A DNA stretch of 64,000 nucleotides, taken from assembly GCF_020141465.1 (NCBI RefSeq), contig NZ_JAHSPD010000001.1:1098374-1162373 (forward strand). The letters are read 5' to 3'. A program made the translations under genes and the position numbers. Shown here piece after piece: positions 11,520 to 19,956 of the stretch; the first letter of the stretch is position 1, and every line of letters begins with the position of its first letter. The notes under the pieces are model-generated. The model searched no databases and was not told where the DNA came from. It saw only the letters and a program-made list of their open reading frames with translations. Source of the stretch: Roseovarius carneus (GTDB lineage Bacteria > Pseudomonadota > Alphaproteobacteria > Rhodobacterales > Rhodobacteraceae).

Positions 11520-12103
11520 TGCGGATCGCGCCCCTCACAGGCGCGGCGCTGGAGGACGCGCTGGAGGATGTGGCGCGCCTGCGGATCGAGGTGTTTCGCA
11601 GCTATCCCTATCTCTATGATGGCGACGTGGGCTACGAGACGCGCTACCTTCAAAGCTACCGCGACAATCCCGGCGCCATTCTCGTGGGCGCTTGGGACGG
11701 TGCGCAGCTGGTAGGGGTCTCGACCGGCACACCTTTGGAAGAGCACGCCGATGATTTCGCCGCCGCCTTTGCGGATATCGACATCCCTCTTGGCGATATC
11801 TTCTACTGCGCCGAGAGTGTCCTTCTGCCTCAATATCGGGGTCGGGGCATCGGCCACGCATTCTTTGATCAGCGCGAGGCCCACGCCCGCGCATTGGGGC
11901 GGAGCCACTGCGTATTTTGCGGCGTGGTGCGTGCGCCGGGGCATCCCTTGCGCCCCGAAGGGTACCAACCGCTTGACGGGTTTTGGCGCAAACGTGGATA
12001 TGCCCCGCTGAAAGGGGCCATCGCGCAGTTCTCGTGGAAGGATATCGATCAACCGGGCGAGAGTGACCATGCGCTGCAATTTTGGATGCGCGCGCTCAGT
12101 TGA
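11519..12103 (+). CDS. GNAT family N-acetyltransferase
   Basis: A 194-residue acetyl-CoA-dependent transferase. The acetyl-CoA binding motif is QYRGRGIG at about residues 105-112, preceded by the beta-4 strand segment FYCAESVLLP and followed by FFDQREAHARALG. The ATG overlapping the preceding stop (TAATG) is preferred to an upstream in-frame start lying inside the NTF2-like gene. The substrate is unknown. The closing segment FWRKRGYAPL is the usual beta-6/7 region of GNATs. Confidence 0.85.
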   Translation: MRIAPLTGAALEDALEDVARLRIEVFRSYPYLYDGDVGYETRYLQSYRDNPGAILVGAWDGAQLVGVSTGTPLEEHADDFAAAFADIDIPLGDIFYCAESVLLPQYRGRGIGHAFFDQREAHARALGRSHCVFCGVVRAPGHPLRPEGYQPLDGFWRKRGYAPLKGAIAQFSWKDIDQPGESDHALQFWMRALS

Positions 12104-12248
12104 TGGCGCGCCTGAATGCGGCCTTGATGTAACACCTGACCCATAAGTGGTAAAACTTCGGGCCCCGCCGCGCGCGAAGGGTGGCCATACCCGGTCTGAT
12201 TGAGTTATCCACAGGGTTGCCGGGGGGCGACAACAGGGACTATTGCGA

Positions 12249-13166
12249 ATGATCCGCCTGATTGCCGCCGCCTTGTGCGCGCTTTTCCTCTTTGAATCCG
12301 CCGCTATGGCGCAAGACCGAGTGCGCTTGGGTTACGGTCGTCTTGTGACCAATGATCTGATTGGTGACGGGCATGATCGCTGGCGCACTGCGTCGATTGC
12401 ATCGAGCCGTGTGTGGGGGCCGGATTGGACCGGCAGCACGCCCGGTGGCTTTGGCCAGCTTCTGGAGTTGCGCCTAGGAGCCGAGATCATCAGCCCTGAA
12501 AACATCACCACACCTGGCGTGGGCGACCGTCCTTACGCGGGCTCTATTTCTGTTGGCGTGCATACACATTTTCAGACCGCTCTGGCCGAGTTCGCGCTGG
12601 GCGGGGATCTGGTCTTTACCGGGCCGCAAACGCAGCTCGATGATTTTCAGGATTTTGTGCATGACGCAATCGGCGGGCGTGATCTGAGCAGTGGCGTGCG
12701 CCGCAATCAGATCGGCGATGACGTGAACCCCACTGGCGTGGCCGAGATGGCCCGCACGCTGCGCTTTGGCGCCGCGGGTCAGGTGCGGCCCTTCATTGAG
12801 GCGCGCGCAGGCGTCGAGACATTGGTGCGCGTGGGCGCGGATGTGAATTTCGGCGGGTTTGCGCAAAATACGTTGCTGGTGCGTGATCCTGCGACTGGGC
12901 ACCGTTACCAGACGATCGGTAATGATCTGGCCGGATTTTCCTTCATGATGGGCGCGGATATCGCCCATGTGGAAGACAGCGAATTTATCACCGAGAGCCA
13001 TGGGGTTGAGCTGAGCGATGCGCGCAGCCGGGTGCGGGCAGGAATGCACTACCAAAGCGCCGAAGGGCATAGGGCTTTCTATGGCCTCACATGGTTGGAC
13101 AAGGAATTCAAAGGCCAACAGGACAGCCAGATTGTGGGATCAGTGCGACTGCATATAAGTTTCTGA
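12249..13166 (+). CDS. LpxR-like lipid A deacylase family outer-membrane protein (DUF2219)
   Basis: A 305-residue protein with a signal peptide (MIRLIAAALCALFLFESAAMAQ). The remainder alternates as expected for a beta-barrel and ends in aromatic SVRLHISF, the C-terminal phenylalanine of outer-membrane proteins. The early TNDLIGDGHDRWRTAS and DRPYAGSISVG segments match the DUF2219/LpxR pattern, in which the enzyme removes the 3' acyloxyacyl chain of lipid A. I could not place every catalytic residue, so activity is not certain. ATG at 12249 fits AGGGA spacing better than a TTG two codons upstream. Confidence 0.75.
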   Translation: MIRLIAAALCALFLFESAAMAQDRVRLGYGRLVTNDLIGDGHDRWRTASIASSRVWGPDWTGSTPGGFGQLLELRLGAEIISPENITTPGVGDRPYAGSISVGVHTHFQTALAEFALGGDLVFTGPQTQLDDFQDFVHDAIGGRDLSSGVRRNQIGDDVNPTGVAEMARTLRFGAAGQVRPFIEARAGVETLVRVGADVNFGGFAQNTLLVRDPATGHRYQTIGNDLAGFSFMMGADIAHVEDSEFITESHGVELSDARSRVRAGMHYQSAEGHRAFYGLTWLDKEFKGQQDSQIVGSVRLHISF

Positions 13167-13267
13167 GAAGGTATTGCTTGACAAGGGTTCCCAGAACCAA
13201 TGGATTTTGTTAATCTTTAATTAATAAAAAGACGAAAAGTCTTAAAATTGAGGCAGGAAATACAGGT

Positions 13268-14332
13268 ATGAAAACGGGCTTTCGAGGCACGTTCGTCATC
13301 TCCTGGTCGCAGACGCAAGTGGACGGTTTTGTGCCGGACGCGGTGACGTCAATTAACGTTGGGGCCACTTGGTGCTGGAACGGGGAAACCGTGCGGGTCG
13401 ATGGCCCGGCGGAGCTTTTGCGACTTGAGAATGCGGACGGAAATGGGGTGAGCCGCAAGCGTGCCGCAAAAATGGTGCGCAGGCTTGTGGGGGCTGCGAT
13501 CAGCGGCAAACGTGATCTGAGCGCGGTAGAGGTTGATCACCGCCTCCCCGACAGTAGCTTTGTCGTCACCAACGGGGCGCAAACCTATACCGTGACGGTG
13601 ATCGAGGTCGGCGGCGGTGCGCCACCGCTTTTGATGTTCCTCGACGAAATTCCCCCGCGCGATACCGAAATGTGGGTGGTCCACCACACGCTGGAAGGGC
13701 CCGAGATGGCTTCCACAGCCCCGGCGGCGGGTGGCGTGATCTGCTTCACCCCCGGCACACGGATCGAAACACCCGACGGCCCGCGCCTTGTCGAGGAGCT
13801 GCGAGAGGGCGACCGGGTTCAGACCAAGGATAACGGCGCGGAGGAGATCCAATGGATCGGCAGCCGCCGCATGACCGGCGCGCGCCTTTTCGCAATGCCC
13901 AAACTCAGACCGATCCGCATCCGCGCCGGCGCGCTGGGCGTGGAGCGTCCCGACGAAGAGCTGCTCGTATCGCCCGAGCACCGAATGTTGGTTCAAGGCG
14001 ACGTGGCGCGCGCGCTCTTCAATACGCCCGAAGTGTTGGTATCGGCCAAGGATCTGGTGAACTCAGGCACGATCCGCGTCGATCTGGCCCTGCGCGAGGT
14101 GACATATATACACCTCCTGCTTCCCCAGCATCATATCCTCTGGGCCAACGGGGTGGAAACCGAGAGCTTCCATCCGGCCAGTGCTGCGCTTTCGACACTG
14201 GACGAGACAGACCGCAAACGCCTTATGGCGCGCTTTCCCGCACTGGAGTTCGAGCCGCAAACCTATGGTGGCTTCGCCCGCCGCAGCCTCAGCCCGCCAG
14301 AGGCCGCAATCCTCGCGCATGAGGCCGCCTGA
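13268..14332 (+). CDS. Hint-domain protein (Hint_2 type)
   Basis: A 354-residue protein. Residues 1 to about 155 are a strand-rich N-terminal part with no family I recognise. From Cys159 (GGVICFTPGTRIETPDGP) a Hedgehog/intein-type domain runs to about residue 310, with the blocks LREGDRVQTKDNG, IQWIGSR, LLVSPEHRMLV and LPQHHILWANGVETESF. Such Hint domains are abundant in Rhodobacteraceae, usually on secreted or surface proteins. The domain lacks a C-extein junction (no HN followed by a nucleophile at its end), so splicing is unlikely; N-terminal cleavage at Cys159 is conceivable. AGGAAATACAGGT precedes the start. Confidence 0.85.
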   Translation: MKTGFRGTFVISWSQTQVDGFVPDAVTSINVGATWCWNGETVRVDGPAELLRLENADGNGVSRKRAAKMVRRLVGAAISGKRDLSAVEVDHRLPDSSFVVTNGAQTYTVTVIEVGGGAPPLLMFLDEIPPRDTEMWVVHHTLEGPEMASTAPAAGGVICFTPGTRIETPDGPRLVEELREGDRVQTKDNGAEEIQWIGSRRMTGARLFAMPKLRPIRIRAGALGVERPDEELLVSPEHRMLVQGDVARALFNTPEVLVSAKDLVNSGTIRVDLALREVTYIHLLLPQHHILWANGVETESFHPASAALSTLDETDRKRLMARFPALEFEPQTYGGFARRSLSPPEAAILAHEAA

Positions 14333-14341
14333 CCCAGCAGA

Positions 14342-14361
14342 GCACCTTCCGGTGCGCCTTT
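14342..14361 (+). terminator. Terminator after the Hint gene
   Basis: GCACC (14342-14346) and GGTGC (14351-14355) form a 5-bp stem with a TTCC loop followed by GCCTTTTGC. It is 9 bases after the stop. A second hairpin, GGGGG-TTTCA-CCCCC, follows at 14391-14405. Confidence 0.5.
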
Positions 14362-14412
14362 TGCAGTCGCGTTCACGCCACGCAGGCGCTGGGGGTTTCA
14401 CCCCCAGGCCCC

Positions 14413-14479
14413 CGAGGATATTTTGAGCAAGAAGAGGATTATGATCGGTCTTGGTTTCTTCTTGCTGAAAATATCCTCG
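14413..14479. repeat. 23-bp inverted repeat in the Hint-rpsD gap
   Basis: The arm at 14413-14435 (CGAGGATATTTTGAGCAAGA then AGA) is the reverse complement of 14457-14479 with one mismatch out of 23, around a 21-base loop. The left arm is preceded by a CCCAGGCCCC run and a G5/C5 hairpin. The CCCCGAGGATATTT type of sequence is, to my recollection, recurrent between genes in Rhodobacteraceae, so this is likely a dispersed palindromic intergenic element and may also act as a strong terminator. No coding capacity is seen. Confidence 0.7.
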
Positions 14480-14511
14480 CCGAAGGCATAAAAACTCTTT
14501 GGGGCAGGGCG

Positions 14512-14539
14512 TTGACTCGGGCGTGGGGGCGCGTATAAG
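14512..14539 (+). promoter_or_regulatory. Sigma-70 promoter for rpsD
   Basis: TTGACT (14512-14517) and TATAAG (14534-14539) are separated by 16 bases. Both match the housekeeping consensus well and lie 130 bases upstream of rpsD, leaving a leader of about 120 bases. Confidence 0.7.
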
Positions 14540-14561
14540 CGCGGTTTCATTGGTGTTGGTG

Positions 14562-14625
14562 GCCCTCGCAAGGGGATGCCTGTCGGGAGCAATCCAAAGG
14601 ACAACGCCCTTCCCGCCGCGAGGGC
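14562..14625 (+). promoter_or_regulatory. Structured rpsD leader, candidate S4 autoregulatory element
   Basis: GCCCTCGC at 14562-14569 pairs exactly with GCGAGGGC at 14618-14625, and inside it CGGGA (14584-14588) can pair with TCCCG (14611-14615). The structure lies between the promoter and the AAGAAGGAGAT ribosome site. S4 represses its own synthesis by binding leader RNA in E. coli and Bacillus, so a similar role here is plausible. The fold has not been matched to a known family. Confidence 0.4.
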
Positions 14626-14668
14626 GCCTGTTAGGGCGTAGGAGTGGCCCTTAAGAAGGAGATCAGCC

Positions 14669-15289
14669 GTGACCAAACGCACGTCTGCCAAGTACAAAAT
14701 TGACCGCCGCATGGGCGAGAACATCTGGGGTCGTCCGAAGTCCCCAGTCAATCGTCGTGAATATGGCCCCGGCCAGCATGGCCAGCGCCGCAAGGCGAAG
14801 ATTTCTGATTTCGGTATTCAGCTGCGCGCCAAGCAAAAGCTCAAGGGCTATTATGGCGACCTGACTGAGAAACAGTTCAAGCGCGTCTATGTCGAGGCTG
14901 CCCGCGTTAAGGGTGACACCGGCGAGAACCTGATTGGTTTGCTGGAGCGTCGCTTGGACGCGGTCGTCTATCGCGCCAAATTCGTCGTCACCATGTTCGC
15001 AGCGCGACAGTTCGTGAACCATGGCCACGTGAAGGTGAATGGCAAGCGGGTCAACATTCCTTCCTACCGTGTGAAAGAGGGTGATGTGATCGAGGTGCGG
15101 GATCGCTCCAAGCAGTTGGCCGTTCTTCTTGAGGCCGTGCAATTGGCAGAGCGCGATGTGCCTGACTACATCGATGCGGATCACTCCAAGATGGTTGCGA
15201 CATTTGTGCGCACACCGGGTCTCAGCGATGTGCCTTACCCGGTGGTGATGGAGCCCAACCTCGTTATCGAATTCTACGCGCAGAACTAA
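14669..15289 (+). CDS. rpsD: 30S ribosomal protein S4
   Basis: A 206-residue primary 16S-binding protein that nucleates assembly of the 30S body. The start is GTG at 14669, well placed after AAGAAGGAG. N-terminal sequence [20 protein letters not shown] and the S4 RNA-binding domain ([14 protein letters not shown] ... [18 protein letters not shown]) are standard. There are no N-terminal zinc-ligand cysteines, so this is the zinc-free form. It stands alone here, with its own promoter and terminator, and not in the alpha operon. Confidence 0.98.
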   Translation: MTKRTSAKYKIDRRMGENIWGRPKSPVNRREYGPGQHGQRRKAKISDFGIQLRAKQKLKGYYGDLTEKQFKRVYVEAARVKGDTGENLIGLLERRLDAVVYRAKFVVTMFAARQFVNHGHVKVNGKRVNIPSYRVKEGDVIEVRDRSKQLAVLLEAVQLAERDVPDYIDADHSKMVATFVRTPGLSDVPYPVVMEPNLVIEFYAQN

Positions 15290-15319
15290 GCTTCAGGCTT
15301 TTCTGCGATATCGTGATGA

Positions 15320-15352
15320 GGGTCGCGGCGGGCAACTGCTGCGGCCCTTTTT
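15320..15352 (+). terminator. rpsD terminator
   Basis: GGGTCGCGGC (15320-15329) pairs with GCTGCGGCCC (15338-15347) with two G-T pairs, followed by TTTTTC. It is a good intrinsic terminator 30 bases after the rpsD stop. Confidence 0.85.
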
Positions 15353-15413
15353 CATTGGTGCTGGCCAAGGGCACGGCCCAAAGCTAGAACCAAGAATGTG
15401 AGGGAGAGGGATC

Positions 15414-16499
15414 ATGTCGAAAATCACGCCTCAGCCGGGCATCATGGATATAGCGCTTTATCAGGGCGGTGCTTCGCATATCGCGGGTGTGCCCAATGCG
15501 GTGAAGCTCAGCTCCAATGAGAACCCGTTTGGCCCAAGTGAAGCGGCCCGTGAGGCTTACCGCAAAGCCGGGTTTGATTTGCACCGTTACCCGTCGACCG
15601 ATCATGCGGCCCTGCGCGCGGCCATTGCCGAGATGCACATTCTGGATGCTGATCGCATCATTTGCGGTGCGGGCAGTGACGAGATTATCACCTTTCTCTG
15701 TCAAGCCTATGCGGGGCCGGGCGATGAGGTGATCCATACCGAGCATGGTTTTGCGATGTACCGGATTTGCGCCCTTGCGGCCGGGGCCACCCCTGTCGAG
15801 GTGCCCGAGCGGGAGCGTATCACGGATGTGGATGCGATCCTTGCCGCCTGCACCGCGCGCACCCGGTTGGTCTTTATCGCCAACCCTAACAATCCCACGG
15901 GCACGATGGTCGGCGGGGCCGAGCTTGAGCGTTTGGCGGCAGGTCTGCCTGAGCATGTTCTCTTGGTGCTCGACGGGGCCTATGCGGAATATGTTGAGGG
16001 CTATGATGGTGGCGCGCGGCTTGTGGATGCGCGCGAGAATGTGGTGATGACGCGGACCTTTTCCAAGCTTTATGGGCTGGGCGGTTTGCGCATCGGCTGG
16101 GGCTACGGCCCCTCCCATGTGATGGATGTTCTGGCGCGGGTGCGCGGGCCGTTCAACCTCAGCCAATCGGCGCTTGTGACGGCTGAGGCGGCAGTGCGCG
16201 ACCGCGGCTGGGCTGATAAGTGCCGGGAAGATAATACACGGATGCGCGCCTGGCTGGCCGAGGCATTGGCGGAGCATGGCGTGCCCTCTGACACGTCTTG
16301 CGCGAACTTCATTCTCGCGCGTTTCGCCAATCAGGCCGAGGCGGAGGCGTGCGATGACTTCCTCAAGGCCGAGGGCCTGATCGTGCGGCGTGTGGGCGGA
16401 TACAATCTGCCCAATTGTCTGCGTATCACCGTGGGGGATGAGCCGAGCTGTCGCCGCGTGGCCCATGCCGTCGGGCAATTCATGAAGGTTGCACGGTGA
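15414..16499 (+). CDS. hisC: Histidinol-phosphate aminotransferase
   Basis: A 361-residue PLP-dependent class I/II aminotransferase. It converts imidazole-acetol phosphate to histidinol phosphate and in many bacteria also transaminates aromatic keto acids. Features are the substrate-loop [26 protein letters not shown] and the PLP lysine in [15 protein letters not shown]. Its 4-bp overlap with tyrA supports a dual role in histidine and tyrosine synthesis; the two are commonly adjacent in alphaproteobacteria. GAGGGAGAGGGATC precedes the ATG. Confidence 0.93.
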   Translation: MSKITPQPGIMDIALYQGGASHIAGVPNAVKLSSNENPFGPSEAAREAYRKAGFDLHRYPSTDHAALRAAIAEMHILDADRIICGAGSDEIITFLCQAYAGPGDEVIHTEHGFAMYRICALAAGATPVEVPERERITDVDAILAACTARTRLVFIANPNNPTGTMVGGAELERLAAGLPEHVLLVLDGAYAEYVEGYDGGARLVDARENVVMTRTFSKLYGLGGLRIGWGYGPSHVMDVLARVRGPFNLSQSALVTAEAAVRDRGWADKCREDNTRMRAWLAEALAEHGVPSDTSCANFILARFANQAEAEACDDFLKAEGLIVRRVGGYNLPNCLRITVGDEPSCRRVAHAVGQFMKVAR

Positions 16500-17413
16500 G
16501 TATTCTGTATAAGCGTGTTGCGCTGATTGGTCTCGGGCTGATTGCGGGGTCCATGGCGCTTGCCATGCGGCGCGCGGGCCTTGCGGGGGAGATCACGGGC
16601 TATGCCCGCTCGCCCGAGACGCGCGATGTGGCGCGTGAGATTGGCCTCGTGGACCGCGTCTATGACAGCGCTGCGGCGGCGGCAGAAGGCGCCGATCTCG
16701 TGGTGCTTTGTGTGCCGATTGGCGTGATGGGCGACGTGGCTGCCGAGATATCTGGGGTATTGAAGCCCGGTGCGACGGTGAGCGATGTAGGCTCTGTCAA
16801 ACGCGCCGTGATCGAGGCCGTGGCCCCGCATATCCCCGAAGGTGTGCATTTCGTGCCTGCGCACCCGATGGCGGGGACCGAACATTCCGGCCCGCGTTCG
16901 GGCTTTGCCGCGCTTTTTGATAATCGCTGGTGCCTCATCGTGCCTGTGGAGGGCAGCGACCGGGCGGCGGTGGATCGGCTGGAAGCGCTATGGCGCGGGC
17001 TGGGTGCCAACACCGAAGAGATGGACGCGGATCACCATGATCTGGTCTGTGCCGTCACCAGCCATGCGCCGCATCTGATTGCGTACACGATGGTGGGCGT
17101 TGCCGACGATATGCGCCGCGTGACCGATAGCGAAGTTATCAAATTCTCCGCTGCGGGCTTTCGCGATTTTACCCGTATTGCTGCCAGTGATCCGACCATG
17201 TGGCGTGATGTGTTTTTGTCGAACAAGGACGCCACGCTGGAGGTTCTGGGCCGCTTCACGGAAGAGCTCTTTGCCCTGCAACGCGCCATCCGCACCGGGG
17301 ATGGGGACCATCTGCACGAATATTTCACCCGCACGCGGGCGATCCGCCGCGAGATTGTCGAAGCGGGCCAAGATACGGATGCGCCCGACTTTGGCAGGGG
17401 CGGGCGCAAATGA
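16496..17413 (+). CDS. tyrA: Prephenate/arogenate (cyclohexadienyl) dehydrogenase
   Basis: A 305-residue NAD(P)-dependent enzyme for tyrosine synthesis. The GTG start at 16496 overlaps hisC (GTGA). The Rossmann motif [17 protein letters not shown] lies at about residues 11-27, and conserved [22 protein letters not shown] and the region [13 protein letters not shown] follow. No fused chorismate mutase or ACT domain is present, so this is the short alphaproteobacterial form. The choice between prephenate and arogenate as substrate cannot be read reliably here. Confidence 0.92.
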   Translation: MSILYKRVALIGLGLIAGSMALAMRRAGLAGEITGYARSPETRDVAREIGLVDRVYDSAAAAAEGADLVVLCVPIGVMGDVAAEISGVLKPGATVSDVGSVKRAVIEAVAPHIPEGVHFVPAHPMAGTEHSGPRSGFAALFDNRWCLIVPVEGSDRAAVDRLEALWRGLGANTEEMDADHHDLVCAVTSHAPHLIAYTMVGVADDMRRVTDSEVIKFSAAGFRDFTRIAASDPTMWRDVFLSNKDATLEVLGRFTEELFALQRAIRTGDGDHLHEYFTRTRAIRREIVEAGQDTDAPDFGRGGRK

Positions 17414-18282
17414 AGCGTATTTTGCCCATCGTGCTGTCCATGTCGGCGGGATGGGCGGCGGCGCAAGCGCCTGATACGTCATTGCGCCCTGTGGCGCGGT
17501 CGGGGTCGGAGCAAACTGGGGTAGCCTCTGTGCCAGATGTGCAAGCGCAGCCAGAGACCGCTTTGGAACAGACTGGGGCAGACAACGCCCAGATCCGCCA
17601 AGTTAATTCGCGTGTCGGCGAGCGGCCCGTGGCATCGGCCTCGGCGCCCGCGCGTGAAGACGGTGTCGAACGGCGGGGGCTTTTCTCGTCGCTGCGCCCG
17701 CTCTTGCGGCCCCGCGCGGTTGGGGAAAAGGGCGTTGCTGCGCAAAACCTCAAGGCACGTGGTGCTGTCTGCGGTGATCTGGCCATTCAGGGTGAAGTGG
17801 TCGGTGCCGTGCCCGGCAAGATCAAGGGCTGCGGTGTGATCAACGCCGTGAAAGTGCGGGAGGTGAGCGGGATTTCCCTGAGCCAGCACGCGGTGATGGA
17901 TTGCGTCACTGCAAAGGCGCTTAAATCGTGGGTCAACAATGGCGTAAAGCCTGCGGTGGGCAACACGGGCGGCGGTGTGAAAGGCCTTCAAGTTGCTGCG
18001 CATTACGTCTGCCGCACCCGCAACCACAAGCCGGGCGCGAAAATTTCTGAGCATGGCAAAGGGCGCGCGATTGATATTGCGGCCATTCAGCTGCATGACG
18101 GCTCGGAGCTGTCGGTGTCGCGCCATTGGCGCACGGCGCAACGTGGTCGGATGCTCAAACAGATGCACAAGGCGGCTTGTGGGCCGTTTGGCACGGTTCT
18201 GGGCCCCGATGGGGACCGTTATCACCAGAACCATTTTCATCTTGATACCGCCCGCCATCGCGGTGGGCCGTTCTGTCGTTAA
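17410..18282 (+). CDS. Extensin-like family protein, probable periplasmic peptidase-like enzyme
   Basis: A 290-residue protein with a signal peptide ([20 protein letters not shown]), a low-complexity linker to about residue 105 and a C-terminal extensin-like domain. That domain has CGDLAIQG, CGVINAVKVREVSG, a conserved SEHGKGRAIDI and HQNHFHLD. The His-Asp-His arrangement resembles the zinc sites of LAS-type DD/LD-carboxypeptidases, so peptidoglycan cleavage is plausible but unproven. Several cysteines suggest disulfides. It overlaps tyrA by 4 bases (ATGA) and converges on the DUF2125 gene 2 bases away. Confidence 0.85.
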   Translation: MKRILPIVLSMSAGWAAAQAPDTSLRPVARSGSEQTGVASVPDVQAQPETALEQTGADNAQIRQVNSRVGERPVASASAPAREDGVERRGLFSSLRPLLRPRAVGEKGVAAQNLKARGAVCGDLAIQGEVVGAVPGKIKGCGVINAVKVREVSGISLSQHAVMDCVTAKALKSWVNNGVKPAVGNTGGGVKGLQVAAHYVCRTRNHKPGAKISEHGKGRAIDIAAIQLHDGSELSVSRHWRTAQRGRMLKQMHKAACGPFGTVLGPDGDRYHQNHFHLDTARHRGGPFCR

Positions 18283-18284
18283 GA

Positions 18285-19292
18285 TCAACGCAGCCGTAGC
18301 ACCGGCGCAGGCCCAACCGGGATCGGCCCCAGCCAGATGCGCCCACCGCGCAGATCAAGCGGGATATCAAGGCTCGATGGATTGCCCGACAGCCCCGCCA
18401 TAAGGCCCAGAGCGTTCTCCATTGGCCCTGCAAGGCTCTCGGGGAGAGCGCCCGCGGCGCGACCCAAGGCAAGTATCTCGCGCCAGTTCTCGGCCTTGAT
18501 TGTCAGGCTCCCCTCGGGCAGCCCGCGCGCATCAATCATGACCGAGCCTGCGGCTTGAAGCGATAGTTGCCCCCAGCGTGCTTGGGCCAATTTCAGCACT
18601 ATCTCACGCGGCTGAGGCCGGGCGACCTCAATCGCGTTGCGGTCCCATGGGCGGTCGAAAACGACGGTGAAATCGGCAGTCACGGTCTCCAGCGTTTCTG
18701 GCAGGTTGCCGTTTTGATCGACGCGCTCCAGCCAGCCCGCAGCGGGGGCCAGCCCATCGGCCCGCAAGCCCATATGGTAATGCGCATCGGCGTCCGCGGG
18801 CACGCGCTCAACGGCCAATGTCACGGCCTCGGCCCCCAATGGCGCGCCGCCCGCTACCGAGGCGACGCTGAGCGCGGATGCGGTCAGCGTTGCGCGGTCA
18901 AGCGTGAGGCCGGTGTTGGCCTCCAGCACCATTGATGCGCGCATATCCTCGGAGCGGAGCGTGAATTTCTCCTCGGGTGTGGCCACTTGCTGTGCGTTGG
19001 GCCAGACGGCGATCACGTGATTGGGCTGATAGCTGAGCGCGAGGATTTGAAACACAGGGGCGTCCCAAGACAGGCCGGTGCCCGGATCGGCCAGCGAGAT
19101 GTCAGTGAAATTGGCATCAAACCGGTTGGGAAAGCCGCCCACGGCGATGTCGCCATATTCCGCCTGCCAGCCATCCGCGCGGCGCTCCTCGAACCAGCTG
19201 GCAAAGCCGGTTTCGGCGGCGCGCGCCCCGATAAACCAGTATCCGACCCACGCCACCGCCGCCAAAAGCACGATTGCCACTATTGCCCGCAT
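18285..19292 (-). CDS. DUF2125 family envelope protein
   Basis: A 335-residue protein with one N-terminal transmembrane or signal segment (MRAIVAIVLLAAVAWVGYWF). The large beta-rich remainder belongs to DUF2125: recognised by FASWFEERRADGWQAEYGDIAV, GFPNRFD and DAPVFQILALSYQPNHVIAVWP. Proteins of this family occur throughout Rhodobacteraceae. The fold resembles periplasmic lipid-bridge or AsmA-like proteins in outline, but that is only an impression. It is divergent from the ChaC gene. Confidence 0.82.
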   Translation of the reverse strand: MRAIVAIVLLAAVAWVGYWFIGARAAETGFASWFEERRADGWQAEYGDIAVGGFPNRFDANFTDISLADPGTGLSWDAPVFQILALSYQPNHVIAVWPNAQQVATPEEKFTLRSEDMRASMVLEANTGLTLDRATLTASALSVASVAGGAPLGAEAVTLAVERVPADADAHYHMGLRADGLAPAAGWLERVDQNGNLPETLETVTADFTVVFDRPWDRNAIEVARPQPREIVLKLAQARWGQLSLQAAGSVMIDARGLPEGSLTIKAENWREILALGRAAGALPESLAGPMENALGLMAGLSGNPSSLDIPLDLRGGRIWLGPIPVGPAPVLRLR

Positions 19293-19359
19293 GATCTGTC
19301 CTCTTTTCGTGCTGTTTGAGATAGTGTTTATAGGGCCTGATCGTGAGGGGAACAGAAAA

Positions 19360-19890
19360 ATGACAATGTGGGTGTTTGGCTATGGATCGCTGGTGTGGAA
19401 CCCCGGTTTCGAGGTGGCTGAGCAACGGCTGGCTACGCTTGAGGGGTATGCACGCAGCTTTTGCATGCGCTCGGTCCATCATCGTGGCACCCATGAGAAC
19501 CCTGGTCTGGTCCTCGCGCTGGACGCGGCAGCGGGCGCATCATGCCAAGGCGTTGCGATGGCGGTGCGCGGTGGGCAGGAGGCGGACGTGCTGGAATATC
19601 TGCGCGCGCGCGAGCTGATCTCCTCGGCCTATGTGGAGCGCAATCTTGAGGTGCGTATGGCCGATGGGGAGATAGCGCAGGCCGTCACCTATGTGATTGA
19701 TGCCGCCCATGTGCAATATTGCGGCGGTATGCCCCTTGAGGCGCAAGCCGAGATCATCGTGGCGGCACATGGCGGGCGCGGACCAAATACTGAATATCTC
19801 TACAATACGGCCCAGCATCTGGCCGAGCTTGGCATCGCGGATACCGATCTGGAATGGCTGGCGCGGCGCGTCCGGGCGCTGGCTGCATAA
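19360..19890 (+). CDS. Glutathione-specific gamma-glutamylcyclotransferase (ChaC family)
   Basis: A 176-residue cytoplasmic enzyme that releases 5-oxoproline from glutathione. The N terminus WVFGYGSLVWNPGF is the substrate-binding YGSL loop. RSFCMRSVHHRGTHENPGLVLAL follows, and the RELISSAY segment holds the catalytic glutamate. GAGGGGAAC about 8 bases before the ATG at 19360 fixes the start; open frame continues upstream but lies over the DUF2125 gene. It is normally single-copy and uncoupled from its neighbours. Confidence 0.9.
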   Translation: MTMWVFGYGSLVWNPGFEVAEQRLATLEGYARSFCMRSVHHRGTHENPGLVLALDAAAGASCQGVAMAVRGGQEADVLEYLRARELISSAYVERNLEVRMADGEIAQAVTYVIDAAHVQYCGGMPLEAQAEIIVAAHGGRGPNTEYLYNTAQHLAELGIADTDLEWLARRVRALAA

Positions 19891-19956
19891 ACCCTTGGCG
19901 TGGCGGGGCCGGATGGCGTAGGCTGCGAGCAACAAAACAGTGTCGGGAGCGTCCGA

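Noticed and set aside
13742..14200. Splicing intein
   Set aside because: The Hint blocks are present, but no C-extein or terminal Asn-nucleophile junction is seen and the host half is not a recognised enzyme. It fits the non-splicing Hint_2 family.
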